A model generated the notes under the pieces. The model saw nothing but the letters and a program-made list of their open reading frames with translations. It was not told the DNA's origin and made no database searches. The translations under genes and the position numbers were made by a program. Shown one piece after another: positions 56,401-64,000 of a DNA stretch of 64,000 nt (position 1 is the first letter of the stretch; every line of letters begins with the position of its first letter). The stretch is from Mytilisepta virgata (lineage: Eukaryota > Mollusca > Bivalvia > Mytilida > Mytilidae). The DNA is taken from NCBI GenBank assembly GCA_028015205.1, contig CM051512.1, forward strand, positions 24,273,139 through 24,337,138, written 5' to 3'.

Positions 56401-57749
56401 ACAATAGAGAAGGTGATAGAGAATTCAGAGGTCGAGGGCGTGGTCGTGGCTTCAGGGGACGGCCTCCACCTAGAGGAAGGGGTAGGGATTTCAGAGGAAG
56501 AAGTCGTGGAGGATTCTCTCGACCAAGAGGTTTGTAGATTTAAATAGAACTAAATCCAAAAACAGTTACTTGTAATAGTGTTGTGCCTTCTATTTTTGTT
56601 AGGAGATGGAAAGAGAATTTGATATTAGGCAATCTAAACTTAAATATCTGGTTTTCAGACACCACCACTCCCCTGAAAAAGTTGCCAATGTAATGAGTTT
56701 GATTTCTAGAAAAAAAACCGAGGGCAGTTCTGGTATTTTTTTCATAAAAATAGAATTTGAATTTTGGTGCAAAATTACTTTTCAACCATCTACCAACCCA
56801 GACTCAATTTTCAGGCATTATGTGACATTGAGCAAGTCAAAACGTAAATAAATAAACAGCTGATAAACCATCATGGCAGTGAGTATGACTTGAATAATCA
56901 AACAAATCATTCCATGCACAATACTGCCTGTTCAATGGACAATTACCATGGAACAGCTCTGCAGAAGGGTATTTTCAGCAGAAATGGAGGAAATTTGAGG
57001 CATTGAAAGCAGATAACCCATTTGTATAATTAAAATGTCATAGAAGTTAATGGATTCAAACTAGATCTGTATGTCGCTAAAACAAACACCTAAACAGAAA
57101 ATACCTTGCCCCTTTTGGCAGGAAATAAGCTACAAAAATAAATTCTCTACCTACGTTGCCATTTTGTAAAATCAGTTGTCTGAGAACCACAGAATTTATT
57201 TGTAAAGGTGGCCTTAATTGGTTCAGAAAATTAACAACCTGAATTGCATTTGAGTATCATATGTGTGATTTCCTCTGTTTTAAGGGTGAAAATCAACTCT
57301 TTTCATCATCGTCAAATTCATTTTTCAAACAATTTTTAAATCATGCCCATAAAATTTCTAACATTATGTAAGATTCTTTGTTAAATTTAAAAATCTATTG
57401 TAACTAAGAAAATATCATTCTTGACAATTTTTTATAACATGAAGCATTCTCTTCATACGTTGATCATCTTTTCAAAATTAGGTCTAGGAAGGTAAAGAAC
57501 AGAAGTTTAAAAATTTTTTTTTAAAAATAAACAGCAATTGAAGATTGTATTTCTTTTTGGAAGTATTAAAAGGACGCGCTCCAGCAAGTATTTAAACATA
57601 TCATAATCTCAACATTTCAGAGCAGAGTTTTATATTTTTTTTTTAATGTTTTTTTTTTTTCAGAAAAAGAATCCACATGGAAGCACGATTTATTTGATAA
57701 ATTAAATGAAGAGGAAGAGGAAAAGCCATCAAGTACAACAAAGAATTGA
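38440..57749 (+). CDS. THRAP3/BCLAF1-family nuclear RS protein, ten exons
   Basis: Ten exons join in phase (2,2,2,2,2,1,1,0,1) to 537 residues. Residues 1-190 are an RS domain (MPSPRRRSRDRRSRSRSP start). The middle includes NYIIGVTVVTPIRR and AIFDREEIKAFGFDAI. The C-terminal part has KFQYDEWKEKPEMIPRN, PSYFEHDNREGDREF, an RG-rich block and STWKHDLFDKLNEEEEE. The order EW..YF-HD-REG, RGRGRG, W-HD-F, acidic end matches what I recall of human THRAP3 and BCLAF1, which work in mRNA splicing, export and transcription in the nucleus. At 537 residues it is much shorter than the ~900-residue vertebrate proteins. Introns hold a MULE remnant, MITEs, SINEs and dispersed repeats. Confidence 0.84.
38742..40856 (-). 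mobile_element. MULE-type DNA transposon, internally deleted, in intron 1
   Basis: 2115 bp bounded by inverted AGACACTTCGGTACCTGGAC and ATTTCGGTAC, with further GACAnTTCGGTACTGAG repeats just inside both ends. It carries remnants of a spliced transposase gene on the minus strand. The flanks TTGAATCC and TTGATACC are similar but not identical, so the target duplication is unclear. Confidence 0.72.
39026..40290 (-). pseudogene. Transposase gene remnant: zinc finger, FLYWCH start and C-terminus, core missing
   Basis: Minus-strand exons 40290-40188, 39854-39769 and 39558-39352 join in phase. They give a treble-clef-like N-terminus (CSDCHNEV..HCDQCACWQHRTCNTG), then DWVCQGCRDPVV, then RKLVDLDGFSYTVR, which looks like the start of a FLYWCH domain. 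About 130 bp further on, 39280-39026 gives LQLRLVSEG-type sequence (MQLRLVSEGKLQRHPKK, LWQQYSERQISASQLLKRC) like the C-terminus I recall for invertebrate MULE transposases. The DDE catalytic core is absent, so the copy is non-autonomous. Assignment is from memory of this architecture. Confidence 0.6.
41100..41408 (+). repeat. Retroelement-like 3' tail with (ATT)n
   Basis: Ends TCTTTAAATAAAGAATTTAT then (TAT)n, the kind of 3' end seen in 5'-truncated non-LTR retrotransposons. No ORF. It is in intron 1. Confidence 0.4.
42358..42780 (+). CDS. THRAP3/BCLAF1-like exon 2 (RS domain)
   Basis: Acceptor ATTTCAG, 423 nt, donor AA|GTATGA. The true frame (phase 2 in, phase 2 out) reads SRSRSPHRRPPPRRSRSRSP and on to SRSPHQESPSVP, almost entirely R, S and P. 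A longer ORF in another frame (42291-42815, rich in D and H) is its shadow. Confidence 0.88.
42835..43254. mobile_element. MITE-like inverted repeat just after exon 2
   Basis: 38-bp arms: ACATGGTCACAAACCATCGT.. at 42835-42872 and its inverse at 43217-43254 with four mismatches. An inner hairpin (ATGATACATCACATACC) lies at 43018-43066. Starts 55 bp after the exon 2 donor. Confidence 0.72.
43535..43625 (+). repeat. Short tandem repeat, ~20-bp unit
   Basis: Four copies of TATAGCACAGTGGTAAAAAT with small changes, ending in a GTGGTACCACTGTGCTAT palindrome. Confidence 0.85.
43665..43821 (+). mobile_element. tRNA-derived SINE with 12-bp target duplication
   Basis: The head GGGGCCTTGGTGGCCGAGTG contains TGGCCGAGTGG, a perfect pol III A box of tRNA-Ser/Leu type. 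The B-box part is missing through an internal deletion. The body reads GGCTTCCTCCACC, an A-run, CTGGCTGCGGCGAAATAGCC and a (CAAA)n tail. AAACCTATAGTA flanks both sides (43653-43664, 43822-43833), proving insertion. It is in intron 2. Confidence 0.88.
43880..44095 (+). repeat. Dispersed repeat copy (family of 4895-5240)
   Basis: Shares GTTTAGGTTCATTTCTTTGG, CTTCATCAGTG-ATGTGCCTTGG and GGGCATCCATGT..TTACAGA with 4895-5240. Confidence 0.65.
45404..45844 (+). CDS. THRAP3/BCLAF1-like exon 3
   Basis: Acceptor TTTTCAACAG, donor AAG|GTAAGG, 441 nt, phase 2 in and out. Encodes NSSHTGRRDRSPLSSPGKPS, then the non-RS domain with NYIIGVTVVTPIRRLLLSDR, HAKNASPREINRDFDPNNV and AIFDREEIKAFGFD, ending QQSLSRR. 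This is the most protein-like, least biased part of the gene. Confidence 0.87.
45939..46203. mobile_element. 265-bp near-perfect palindrome (MITE) in intron 3
   Basis: The left arm AGATAACAAGAAAAATAAAT.. is mirrored by the right arm ..ATTTATTTTTCTTGTTATCT over about 115 bp each, with a short AT-rich centre near 46070. A few mismatches show it is not recent. Confidence 0.88.
46883..46933 (+). CDS. THRAP3/BCLAF1-like exon 4 (51-nt small exon)
   Basis: Acceptor CTTTGTAG, donor AA|GTATGT. Adds RVCSPEVIRKFQHGPEIK, which reads smoothly between SLSR and LDFRPDPRYEP. Phase 2 at both ends, so it can be skipped without frameshift. A 10-bp-stem hairpin (AGTGGGAGAT..ATCTCCCACT) lies upstream at 46706-46741. 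Confidence 0.78.
47193..47592 (+). mobile_element. TTAA-flanked MITE, copy c, in intron 4
   Basis: TTAAGGGTGCTCGCTGGTTA to ATTAGACCAGAGATCATCCTTAA-type end, 400 bp, same family as 7870-8266. Confidence 0.83.
48160..48365 (+). repeat. Two tandem copies of a ~100-bp dispersed repeat
   Basis: AAAATGGATAACTGGAAAGG and TCAACAATGACAT..CAATCAATC..CCTTCCAA..ACAGAACTC occurs twice. A related piece is at 62800-62870. It is in intron 4. Confidence 0.75.
48680..49625 (+). repeat. Dispersed repeat ending GGTGAGCGATTCAGGCT, in intron 4
   Basis: Contains two ~185-bp copies of a segment with GGATTTTTACYAAACTTGGA and GATCAAAAGATAGTATCCAG, and ends AGGTGAGCGATTCAGGCTGT and GGAGCCTCTTGTTT. The 3' end is shared with 53531-54857. 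Confidence 0.7.
49655..49810 (+). CDS. THRAP3/BCLAF1-like exon 5
   Basis: Acceptor TATTTTAG, donor AAG|GTAATA, 156 nt, phase 2 in and out. Encodes LDFRPDPRYEPLMKSERKED, NYLEETRIKRLQKNPNDLRH and SLSKRRGDDDA. Confidence 0.86.
50179..50973. mobile_element. hAT-like non-autonomous element in intron 5
   Basis: Inverted ACCTGCCAACT ends (CATACCTGCCAACT left, AGTTGGCAGGTC right). TGGTAATG flanks both sides (50171-50178, 50974-50981), an 8-bp target duplication as expected for hAT; if the end is taken as GGTCTG the duplication shrinks to GTAATG. No transposase. Confidence 0.78.
51320..51471 (+). CDS. THRAP3/BCLAF1-like exon 6
   Basis: Acceptor ACTGTAG, donor AGAG|GTACAT, phase 2 in, 1 out. Encodes RRIEAKRRDSDSKKIEGGSV, LDRIGDHSRERRRDGSRERR and an RGRGRG-type end, a second arginine-rich section. 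Confidence 0.84.
51718..51925 (+). repeat. ~40-bp tandem repeat in intron 6, about 5 units
   Basis: Diverged copies of AAGCTTACCATCTAGAGGAA then CTAGGTGCTTAATCC. It ends ~50 bp before exon 7. Confidence 0.87.
51976..52044 (+). CDS. THRAP3/BCLAF1-like exon 7
   Basis: Acceptor CATTTCAG, donor CCAG|GTAAGT. Encodes DQRKASGDRHDKEKRLPDFK and NRP; phase 1 in and out (69 nt, skippable). Confidence 0.84.
53066..53223. mobile_element. 158-bp Tc1/mariner-type MITE in intron 7
   Basis: CAGTCGACTCTCGTTATCTC at the left end, GAGATAACGAGAGTCAACTG at the right, TA on each side (53064-53065, 53224-53225). This terminal motif is typical of pogo/Tigger-like elements. Confidence 0.85.
53277..53344 (+). CDS. 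THRAP3/BCLAF1-like exon 8
   Basis: Acceptor TTCAATAG, donor GAG|GTAAGC. Encodes DKFQYDEWKEKPEMIPRNPS and YFE. With exon 9 it forms the EW..P..YF-HD family block. Confidence 0.87.
53531..54857 (+). repeat. 1.3-kb dispersed repeat in intron 8
   Basis: Starts with hairpin TAGCTCACCTGG..CCAGGGTGAGCT and a CGTCCGTCGTCCGTC run. It holds two ~484-bp tandem copies of a body (TTCTCCTCTGAAACTGCTGG..), each with two GAAATTTT..CCCATTTAGGAGTTATTGCC phrases. It ends CAGGTGAGCGATACAGGCTC and GAGCCTCTAGTTT. Non-coding; short ORFs at its left end are spurious. Confidence 0.8.
55047..55449 (+). mobile_element. TTAA-flanked MITE, copy d, in intron 8
   Basis: TTAAGGATGCTCGCTGGTCA to GACCACCGATTATCCTTAA, same family as 7870-8266. 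Confidence 0.84.
55530..55945. repeat. Probable MITE rich in ATTGCGA motifs, intron 8
   Basis: TTCGCA/TTGCGAT motifs cluster at both ends (55530-55650 and 55880-55945), partly inverted. Boundaries and target duplication are not clear. Confidence 0.4.
56397..56529 (+). CDS. THRAP3/BCLAF1-like exon 9 (RG-rich)
   Basis: Acceptor TTATTATAG, weak donor AGAG|GTTTGT. Encodes HDNREGDREFRGRGRGRGFR, GRPPPRGRGRDFRGRSRGG and FSRPR. HD-REG followed by RGRGRG is the clearest THRAP3/BCLAF1 signature in the gene. Confidence 0.88.
57664..57749 (+). CDS. THRAP3/BCLAF1-like exon 10 (last) and stop
   Basis: Very T-rich tract then CAG, split Glu codon, KESTWKHDLFDKLNEEEEEK and PSSTTKN, TGA at 57747-57749. The W-HD-F motif followed by an acidic run matches the family's C-terminus. 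Confidence 0.86.
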
Positions 57750-59500
57750 ATTGTCTCCCCTTCAACATTATTAGTTACAGTGGATTTACCTCCCTTTTAT
57801 CAGAACCACCATGAATGGTTTGGACATATAATTGCAGATGTGCAGCTCAATAATAAAGCCAAAGAACCCACGTGAAAGAAGTTAAAAAAAATATCATCTA
57901 TTACAGAAATGAAACTTGACAATAATTTTACAAGACTTTTGAATGAAAGTCAATTTTATAAACTGTTTGAATTAGAATTACTTGTATAAATAAATAAAAA
58001 AAGAAATAATATATTGGACTTATTTCATTGTCGAAATGTTTTATGAAATATTATTTTTATTTTATACTTGAAAATGGTCAGATTTATTGTAGATACCATG
58101 TAAAGTTGTTGTATGCCATAGTAAATGTGAAAAAAAATAAATTCAGAAATATAAATATATATGTCTAAGTTTTAATATCAGGAAAGAACTAAATTTTATT
58201 CCCCATACCAAAAAAAAAAATCCAGAATTAGTATACTTACACTTAAATAGCTGAGGAAATGGTTTGTAAAAATAACAATCCAAAGATATTAATATTAGAT
58301 ATAGTAAATTGATACTATACTGTATACGACGCATTTCAAGGAGTTACCTCTCGTCAGCAGCATTAAAACCAAAACATTTGGAAGACCAAAAACCAAACTT
58401 ATTTTAAAACAAGAAGTACTCATAACCAAAAATACCGAAATAGGAAGCCAAATTTCAGCTAAGGAGATCTACCATGTGCAATACAAGGAATGAACCAAAT
58501 TTGGAAATGTTTTGAGTGATGACTATAATTTGAATTGGACCTGTGTTTTATTTATTGATTTAAAATTATGCACCCAGTTATTGCAGAATAAAGCTGCAGT
58601 ATCCAGTATAAAACTTCACCAAATCATTTGAAGTTTATAAATATTGTTTGGGACCAGTGTAAACTGCGGATTGAATTTGACAAATTTCACTTTGGTTGTG
58701 CATGGGTTATATAAGGACTAGTAATTGTCATATTTGAGATTTTTTATGAAAAACCTCAGTTTGTTTCAACCAAATTTTGAAATTTTAAATGTTACATACT
58801 CCTAAACACAAGTTGAATATACACTTCATACATTTCACATTTTTTTTGGTCCAATATATACCCATTGATAAGGTTACTCAAAAGTAATATAATATTTAGA
58901 AATATTATTGGGGAAAAACAAGTCACATTTGAATCCAACATACTTGACATCAGTTTTTTCTTTAGATATTCCCTTTCTAAGGTTTACGCATTCTGCAAAT
59001 TCAAAGATTTTTGTGCCACATCAAGTTGATGGATAGATTTTCACCCACCATAAAAAATATGGGGCATGTAGGAGGATTTATTTTTTTATTTCATGATCTA
59101 TTTCTGTCATAAGCTCATCTTTAGCAAGAATAATATGCACGAACATTCTTTCTATCTGTGAGATCCAGGATAGGGACTTGTTGATTTGGCCAATCGTAAA
59201 GTCATTGTATGTGTGAAATCAAAGATTTTATCAAAAAAAAAACACGACAATAATTCTGAAAATCGCATCCTGGAAAAAAATATAAAAATTATAGGGCAGG
59301 GTGATTTTACACGTCCAGACAGGGATGATATTTAATATATCAGTTAACTTTAATTAGTCTTATTGTGGATTTTTGTTAACACACAATATGTGCAAGATTT
59401 ATTCATGAGATAGATGTAATTTTTGTAATGGAGTATAACTAGTTTCAATGATTGCTAGCTTCATCCTATCTTATTTATCACAATTTTATTTCAGTTAAGG
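57750..59500 (+). other. 3' UTR and downstream intergenic DNA
   Basis: Presumed 3' UTR to about 58.0 kb. Beyond 58.1 kb the sequence is AT-rich with no exon or repeat that I recognise. Confidence 0.5.
57989..57998 (+). terminator. Candidate poly(A) signals of the THRAP3/BCLAF1-like gene
   Basis: Overlapping AATAAATAAA about 240 bp after the stop. Another AATAAA is at 57852-57857. Either could define the transcript end. Confidence 0.5.
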
Positions 59501-59519
59501 CCAATTCAAGTTAATTTAT

Positions 59520-60080
59520 AGACTATCATGCCTGCCTGTCTCTCGAAATTGGCCTGTGCAAAAATTGTTCAGTCTGACATCAGACACCTTACTTTTGACG
59601 TTAATTAAACAATTTCATGCTTGAGTGACATGTGTCATATTTTTTGTGATTTAAGTCCATTTCTTAGCAACTGTAGTACATAGACCTATGATATTGGGTC
59701 TATAGATAGTTCTTGGTTTTTACATGCCTGTCTGAGACCTTGACCTGAATTCCTTACTTGACAACATGCTTGAGGGACTTGAGTCACATTTTCAGGATTT
59801 AGTAAATTTCTCAGGTGTAATACCTATATCCACCATATATGATCTGTAGATACTTCTTGGCAAGTAAGTGTCAGTCAACTTTAATTTCATGCTTGAGTGA
59901 ATTTTATTTCATTTTTACAAGCAAGTCCATTTCTCAAAAAAAGTTGTACATGTATTTAGACCCACCATTTTTGGTCTATAGATACTTTTGATGGAGATAT
60001 ACCAGTCTGAAACCGGTCACAAAACCTTTGACACAATTTTAGGTTTGAGTGACATGTATGAGATTTTTCAGACAAATATC
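59520..60080 (+). repeat. Diverged tandem repeat, ~130-170 bp unit, 3-4 copies
   Basis: The phrase CATGCTTGAGTGACATG..AAGTCCATTTCTCA..GACCCACCAT-TTTGGTCTATAGATACTT recurs with many changes. The start of a 194-codon ORF at 59988-60572 lies in it. Confidence 0.75.
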
Positions 60081-60424
60081 ACATTTTCCTTTGAGTTACA
60101 ATGCCGAGTATCACAAAATGTTTATTCTGTGTCCATGTGCGTAGTAAAGCGAGACATGTATTGTATCCACTTTTATTTAGAAGGGGTGGATAATAATTTA
60201 TCAATTAACTTAAATTGGACGCACAGGCATGACTTTTTTCAGGTTTTTGTAGGATTTAATCCACCTTATCCATGTAAGTACAGTGTACCTCACCTTGTAC
60301 ATCCTGTCACGTTTAGTTTAAACATTATAACTTGGTACACTGATCGTCCATGGGTTGAGATTGAAGATTACTTTTCCCTTCGCTTCAGCGAAGCACGAGG
60401 ATATTGTTTTGCTGTTCGGCGTAC

Positions 60425-60835
60425 GTTAGTTAGGATAATCTCCGTAACCATGGTAACCACTGGATGTAGAAATATGAAACTTGGGTCATTGATTGCACTC
60501 TGTGTGGGGACTGTGCAAAGGTTTCAGAATTTGAATAATTCCCCCGGGGGCCGGGCTACACAGGGAACCTAAGGGTACAATATTCCTTTGTCACGCAACT
60601 CCTCAAGTTATTTGGAATACAGAACTGAAAGTTGGCTCAGTAATTGCCCTGCCAATGTAAATTGTGCCAAAGGTTTCGGAATTTGAATAGCGCCCTTGGT
60701 GTCGGGATACCCAGGTAGCCTTAGGAGACTTTAGGTCACGCAACTCCTCTCATGTTATTTGGAATACGGAATTGAAAGTTGGCTCAATAATTGTACCACT
60801 TAAATGTTGATTGTGACAAAGGTTTCGGAATTGTT
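60425..60835 (+). repeat. Diverged ~150-bp tandem repeat, 3 copies
   Basis: Each copy has TTGGAATACGGAACTGAAAG (or a variant), TTGGCTCA-TAATTG and CAAAGGTTTCGGAATTTGAA. Preceded by TTCGCTTCAGCGAAGCACGA, a small palindrome. Confidence 0.78.
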
Positions 60836-60879
60836 TTTCTGGATCACATCAGGCGTAACACATATTGGGATCATCTAGA

Positions 60880-61660
60880 TGTCAAAAATATCTGATTCCA
60901 ACTTTGGTAAATTTCCTGAAAGTGTCTAAGACTATTATTTTTGGAATTTTACTTAGCAAATATAGATTTATTTTTTTATCGTATTAGCTTTAAGACTTAT
61001 AATGATCATTTGGATTTAAAAAAAATGTGATTCCAATTTTCGTAAATTTCCTGCAAGACTCAAAGACTACTTTATTTGTGATTTCTACTTAGCAACCATA
61101 TAAATATTTGAAATCACTATAGCAACAGTACTAGTTTGGAGTGCATGGATTTCAAAAATATGTCATTCCAATTTCGGTAAATGTCCTGAAAGTATCTAAG
61201 ACTATTATTTTTGGAATTTTACTTAGTAACTATAGATTTTTTGGATCATATTATCTTAAAAAGACTTATCAGGATCTTTTAGATTTCAATAATATGTGAT
61301 TCCAATTTTGGTTAATTTCCGGAGAGACTCAAAGACTAGTTTATTTGTGATTTCTATCTATCAACCATACATATTGGAATCACTATACCAACAGCACTAA
61401 TTTGGATTGTATGGTTTTCAAAAATATGTGATTCCAATGTTGGTAAATTTCCTGAAAGTATCTAAGACTATTATTTTTTAATGTTACTTAGCAAATACAG
61501 ATTTTTTTTTATCATATTACACTTAAGACTAATCTAGATTAGTTGAATTTCAAAATATGTGATTCCAATTTTAGTAAATGTCCTGAAAGACCTTTATTTG
61601 TGATTTCTAGTTAGTAACTGTTTATATTTGGAATCAGTATGGCAACAACACTTGTTTGGA
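60880..61660 (+). repeat. Alternating two-part tandem repeat, ~270 bp, 3 copies
   Basis: Each repeat is made of two ~135-bp halves that both start AAAAATATGTGATTCCAAT. One half continues with AAGTATCTAAGACTATTATT, the other with GACTCAAAGACTANTTTATT and TTGTGATTTCTA. The order A-B is kept three times (from 60881, 61151 and 61418). Confidence 0.85.
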
Positions 61661-62900
61661 TTGTATGGCTTTTGAAAACACAAGAGTAGCGCGAGGATAT
61701 GTAGCGGGGCTGCTTCGACTAGGTAATATTGAGATCTAAGATGATTAAAGCACACACGGGTCGGCTATCCCACATTAGGAAAAGTATCTGTTTTCTCATT
61801 TACCTTTTTTGGAGTATTATTCGATTTATTATATCAATAATTCAAACTATGAGTAAGGGATATAGAAAATCAGAAGAAAGTGTTACAAAAAATGCTGTTC
61901 TGAAACCTTTTTGTAAATCAGAATTGATGGAAATACCTCTTAGAAACAAACAATGATATTTTCAGACAAAATGATGAAATAAGTTGATTCATAAATAAAA
62001 CAATAGGCCCACTTTGGCCTCTGGTTTTTTATTACAAGATATAGAGGAATATATATCATAAAAGTGGAACCAGCCAATAAATTGATAATATTGTTTGTAT
62101 TTTCTCACAGAATACTGAAAATTATAGATGATCTCGTTCAAACTAATTCTAAGAATCATTGGTTCCAGGACTCTTTTGTTTAATGAATTTCATATCAATA
62201 TATTTAAACTGAGAAATATGATATATGACCCCATTTAGCAATATACATAGGGAAATATAATTTGATTTTCTGTTGTACACCATATGTTGATCTAACAGGA
62301 ATCAATCACATAGACAATAATTCTGTGTGGCATGTTGCGTAGTTCGATATTAGAAATATATAAGTCTAAATTTCTACTTGTTGATGACTGATGTATTTCA
62401 GATAAGAATTAGATGTTTGTTTATGCTCTATAGAAATAAGTATCACGTCACGTGTTTGGAACTGAAACAAAAGATCGATCATAAAGTGTATGGTATCACA
62501 AAAAAGAACAATTTAGTTTCAATAGGTCTTCATGAAAAATTCAGAATTTAAATTCTCCTGGAAAAGTCAGTTTATTGTTTGAAGAAAAGGGTGCCGAGTT
62601 GAAGCCATTGTCTTTGAAGGCGTGAGTAGCCTTAAATCAAACTCGCATTCTATCAGGCAGTGGCATGAAAATTCTTCACTCAGGAAAAGGTACTTTTAAA
62701 AATAAACACTATAAACATGTAAAAATAATCAAAACTATTGGAAACCACCGCACCCAGTGCTATGTATATTTGAACATTGATTTTAGTTTTTTAAAATCAC
62801 AAATAAAACGGACAATAGGAAAGGTCAACAATGACAAACAAATCATTTAACACCATCCAATTGGCAATAAACTTGTTAACATTTTTGATATAATTGACCG
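61661..62900. other. Intergenic, nothing firm
   Basis: A GTAGCGCGAGGATATGTAGC stretch near 61690 and a dispersed GGAAAGGTCAACAATGACAA piece near 62820 are repeat fragments. The 75-codon ORF at 61729-61956 has no family resemblance. Confidence 0.4.
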
Positions 62901-62929
62901 TTACTGTGTTCCAATATCTAAGATGATTT

Positions 62930-63380
62930 GGGACCTGTTCCCACTGCCGTAACATTTCATGTGCCTCCACCGGACTTTGTTGAACTTCACGAAGAGTGCC
63001 GTATCCGGAGCAAGAACTGCTTACCCTTCCGGAGCATCTGGGTTCACTCCTGGTTTTTATAGGAGTTCGTGTTGTTAATTTTTTTAGTTTTCAGTATTTA
63101 TTTGTTATGATTGTGGTTGTTCATTTGTCTTCCCGGGTTTGTCTGTCCAATGTATTAGGTTTTTTTATTTGCTCCCTAGGTATATTTGTCCTCTTTATGA
63201 GACACATTGTCTCATATTGCGCGTCTAGGGCATCAACATTGTTCGTTTTGTTACCAATGATTGGAAGACTCTATATCTTCAAGAAATGGTTGTTTGTATA
63301 TGTATTTTGGTACCAGCATGGTCGTATTCAAGTTTATAGTCATGAAACTGGAATTTGTGAAGTCTCTCTCTAATAGTCCT
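62930..63380 (+). repeat. Retroelement-derived 3' segment
   Basis: Contains GAGTGCCGTATCCGGAGCAA and CCCTTCCGGAGCATCTGG..GGAGTTCGTGTTG. I associate this sequence with the 3' end of the bivalve retroelement whose RT fragment is at 5600-6202. It has an open frame of 125 codons that does not look like RT. Confidence 0.5.
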
Positions 63381-64000
63381 ATTATTTTCTTTTTTTTTGG
63401 GCATTTGTTATATAATATATTTGCTATTAATTAAATAAAACCATGACATCATCCAAACTAAAATATGTTTATTCGCAAATCTTATTATTTTGGTATAGTG
63501 GGACAGTTTGATACGTCATTTATGGAAGAGGGAAAAAATATATATGAAAACTAATTATGACATGCCACATGTGCAAATGTATCGAATTTATTCAATTTCC
63601 AAATTCTATTTACTATATCTGATATTAGTATCTTTGGATTGTTATTTTATAAACTAATGATTTGAGAAAAAAAATTAATGCAATTATTTACATGGTCACT
63701 AGACATGCTAGATGCCAGAGCAGATTCTAAAATAATATTTTTATATGTTGATAAATAACGCCTCGAATCAGCCAATCTGTAATATTAATGCCTTCGAGGC
63801 ATCTTCGAGAATTATTTAGTCTGTCTCGTTTTAAAATATGAGATACATTTTATCAGAAAGGGTTTTACGATGACCCTAAAAATGCATCGTTATGACGTGT
63901 ATTTTTGAAGGTCTTTCATAAAAATTAATTTTTACTACCAAGCCTACGCTTCCGCTCTTGGTTGATTCCAAGTCCTGAAGGTATCGCCAGCTCAGTTGCT
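63381..64000. other. Right edge, nothing recognised
   Basis: AT-rich sequence with an ATTAATGCCTTCGAGGCATC dyad near 63790. No gene or element boundary can be supported before the window ends. Confidence 0.4.

Noticed and set aside
59988..60572. 194-codon ORF
   Set aside because: It spans two unrelated tandem repeats and an ordinary stretch. No motif, signal peptide or splice support; most likely chance.
62996..63373. 125-codon ORF near the right edge
   Set aside because: It overlaps a dispersed retroelement 3' segment. The hydrophobic translation of T-rich DNA has no recognisable domain.

Overview
The window looks like nuclear DNA of an invertebrate animal, most likely a bivalve mollusc of the mussel type. 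It is AT-rich, has short exons separated by long introns with GT/AG junctions, and is packed with miniature inverted-repeat elements (MITEs), tRNA-derived SINEs and tandem arrays. The placement rests on the protein families and on my recollection of repeat motifs common in bivalve genomes, not on a search. No bacterial operon, CRISPR array, virus or toxin gene was seen.

Three host genes can be assembled exon by exon. (1) At the left edge, plus strand, are the last two exons of a Slo2/KCNT-type sodium-activated potassium channel gene (427-508 and 2483-2834). (2) On the minus strand, 30360 down to 14187, five exons with compatible phases encode a 211-residue protein with an N-terminal UBA domain and a complete C-terminal PTH2 (peptidyl-tRNA hydrolase 2) domain. 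(3) On the plus strand, 38440 to 57749, ten exons with compatible phases encode a 537-residue THRAP3/BCLAF1-family nuclear protein: N-terminal RS domain, family C-terminal block, RG-rich tail. Most of these exons are too short, or lack a start codon in frame, to appear as simple ORFs. They were joined by splice signals and phase.

Layout: 1-2.8 kb channel gene end, whose last visible intron holds two minisatellites; 2.8-14.2 kb intergenic DNA with a dead reverse-transcriptase fragment and several MITEs; 14.2-30.4 kb UBA-PTH2 gene, whose largest intron (17.2-28.8 kb) holds a 135-136 bp satellite and a 7.6 kb compound tandem array with hairpin modules; 30.4-38.4 kb intergenic nested MITE-like elements and a 670-bp direct repeat; 38.4-57.7 kb THRAP3/BCLAF1-like gene, with an internally deleted MULE-type transposon antisense in intron 1 and further elements in most large introns; 57.7-64 kb intergenic diverged tandem repeats and a retroelement tail.

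The most striking observations are: (a) a minisatellite of about 24 units made from the 3' end of a channel-gene exon plus its 5' splice site, so the intron starts with a ladder of candidate GT and GC donors; (b) the 7.6 kb intronic array, whose units have an A-B-A'-C plan and whose 57-60 bp hairpin module is itself amplified to 1, 4 and 6 tandem copies; a neighbouring single element with the same plan suggests one undescribed element family; (c) a roughly 530-bp MITE family with 7-bp target duplications, two copies of which form an inverted pair and a third of which sits inside an older palindromic element. The three host genes show no sign of working together.
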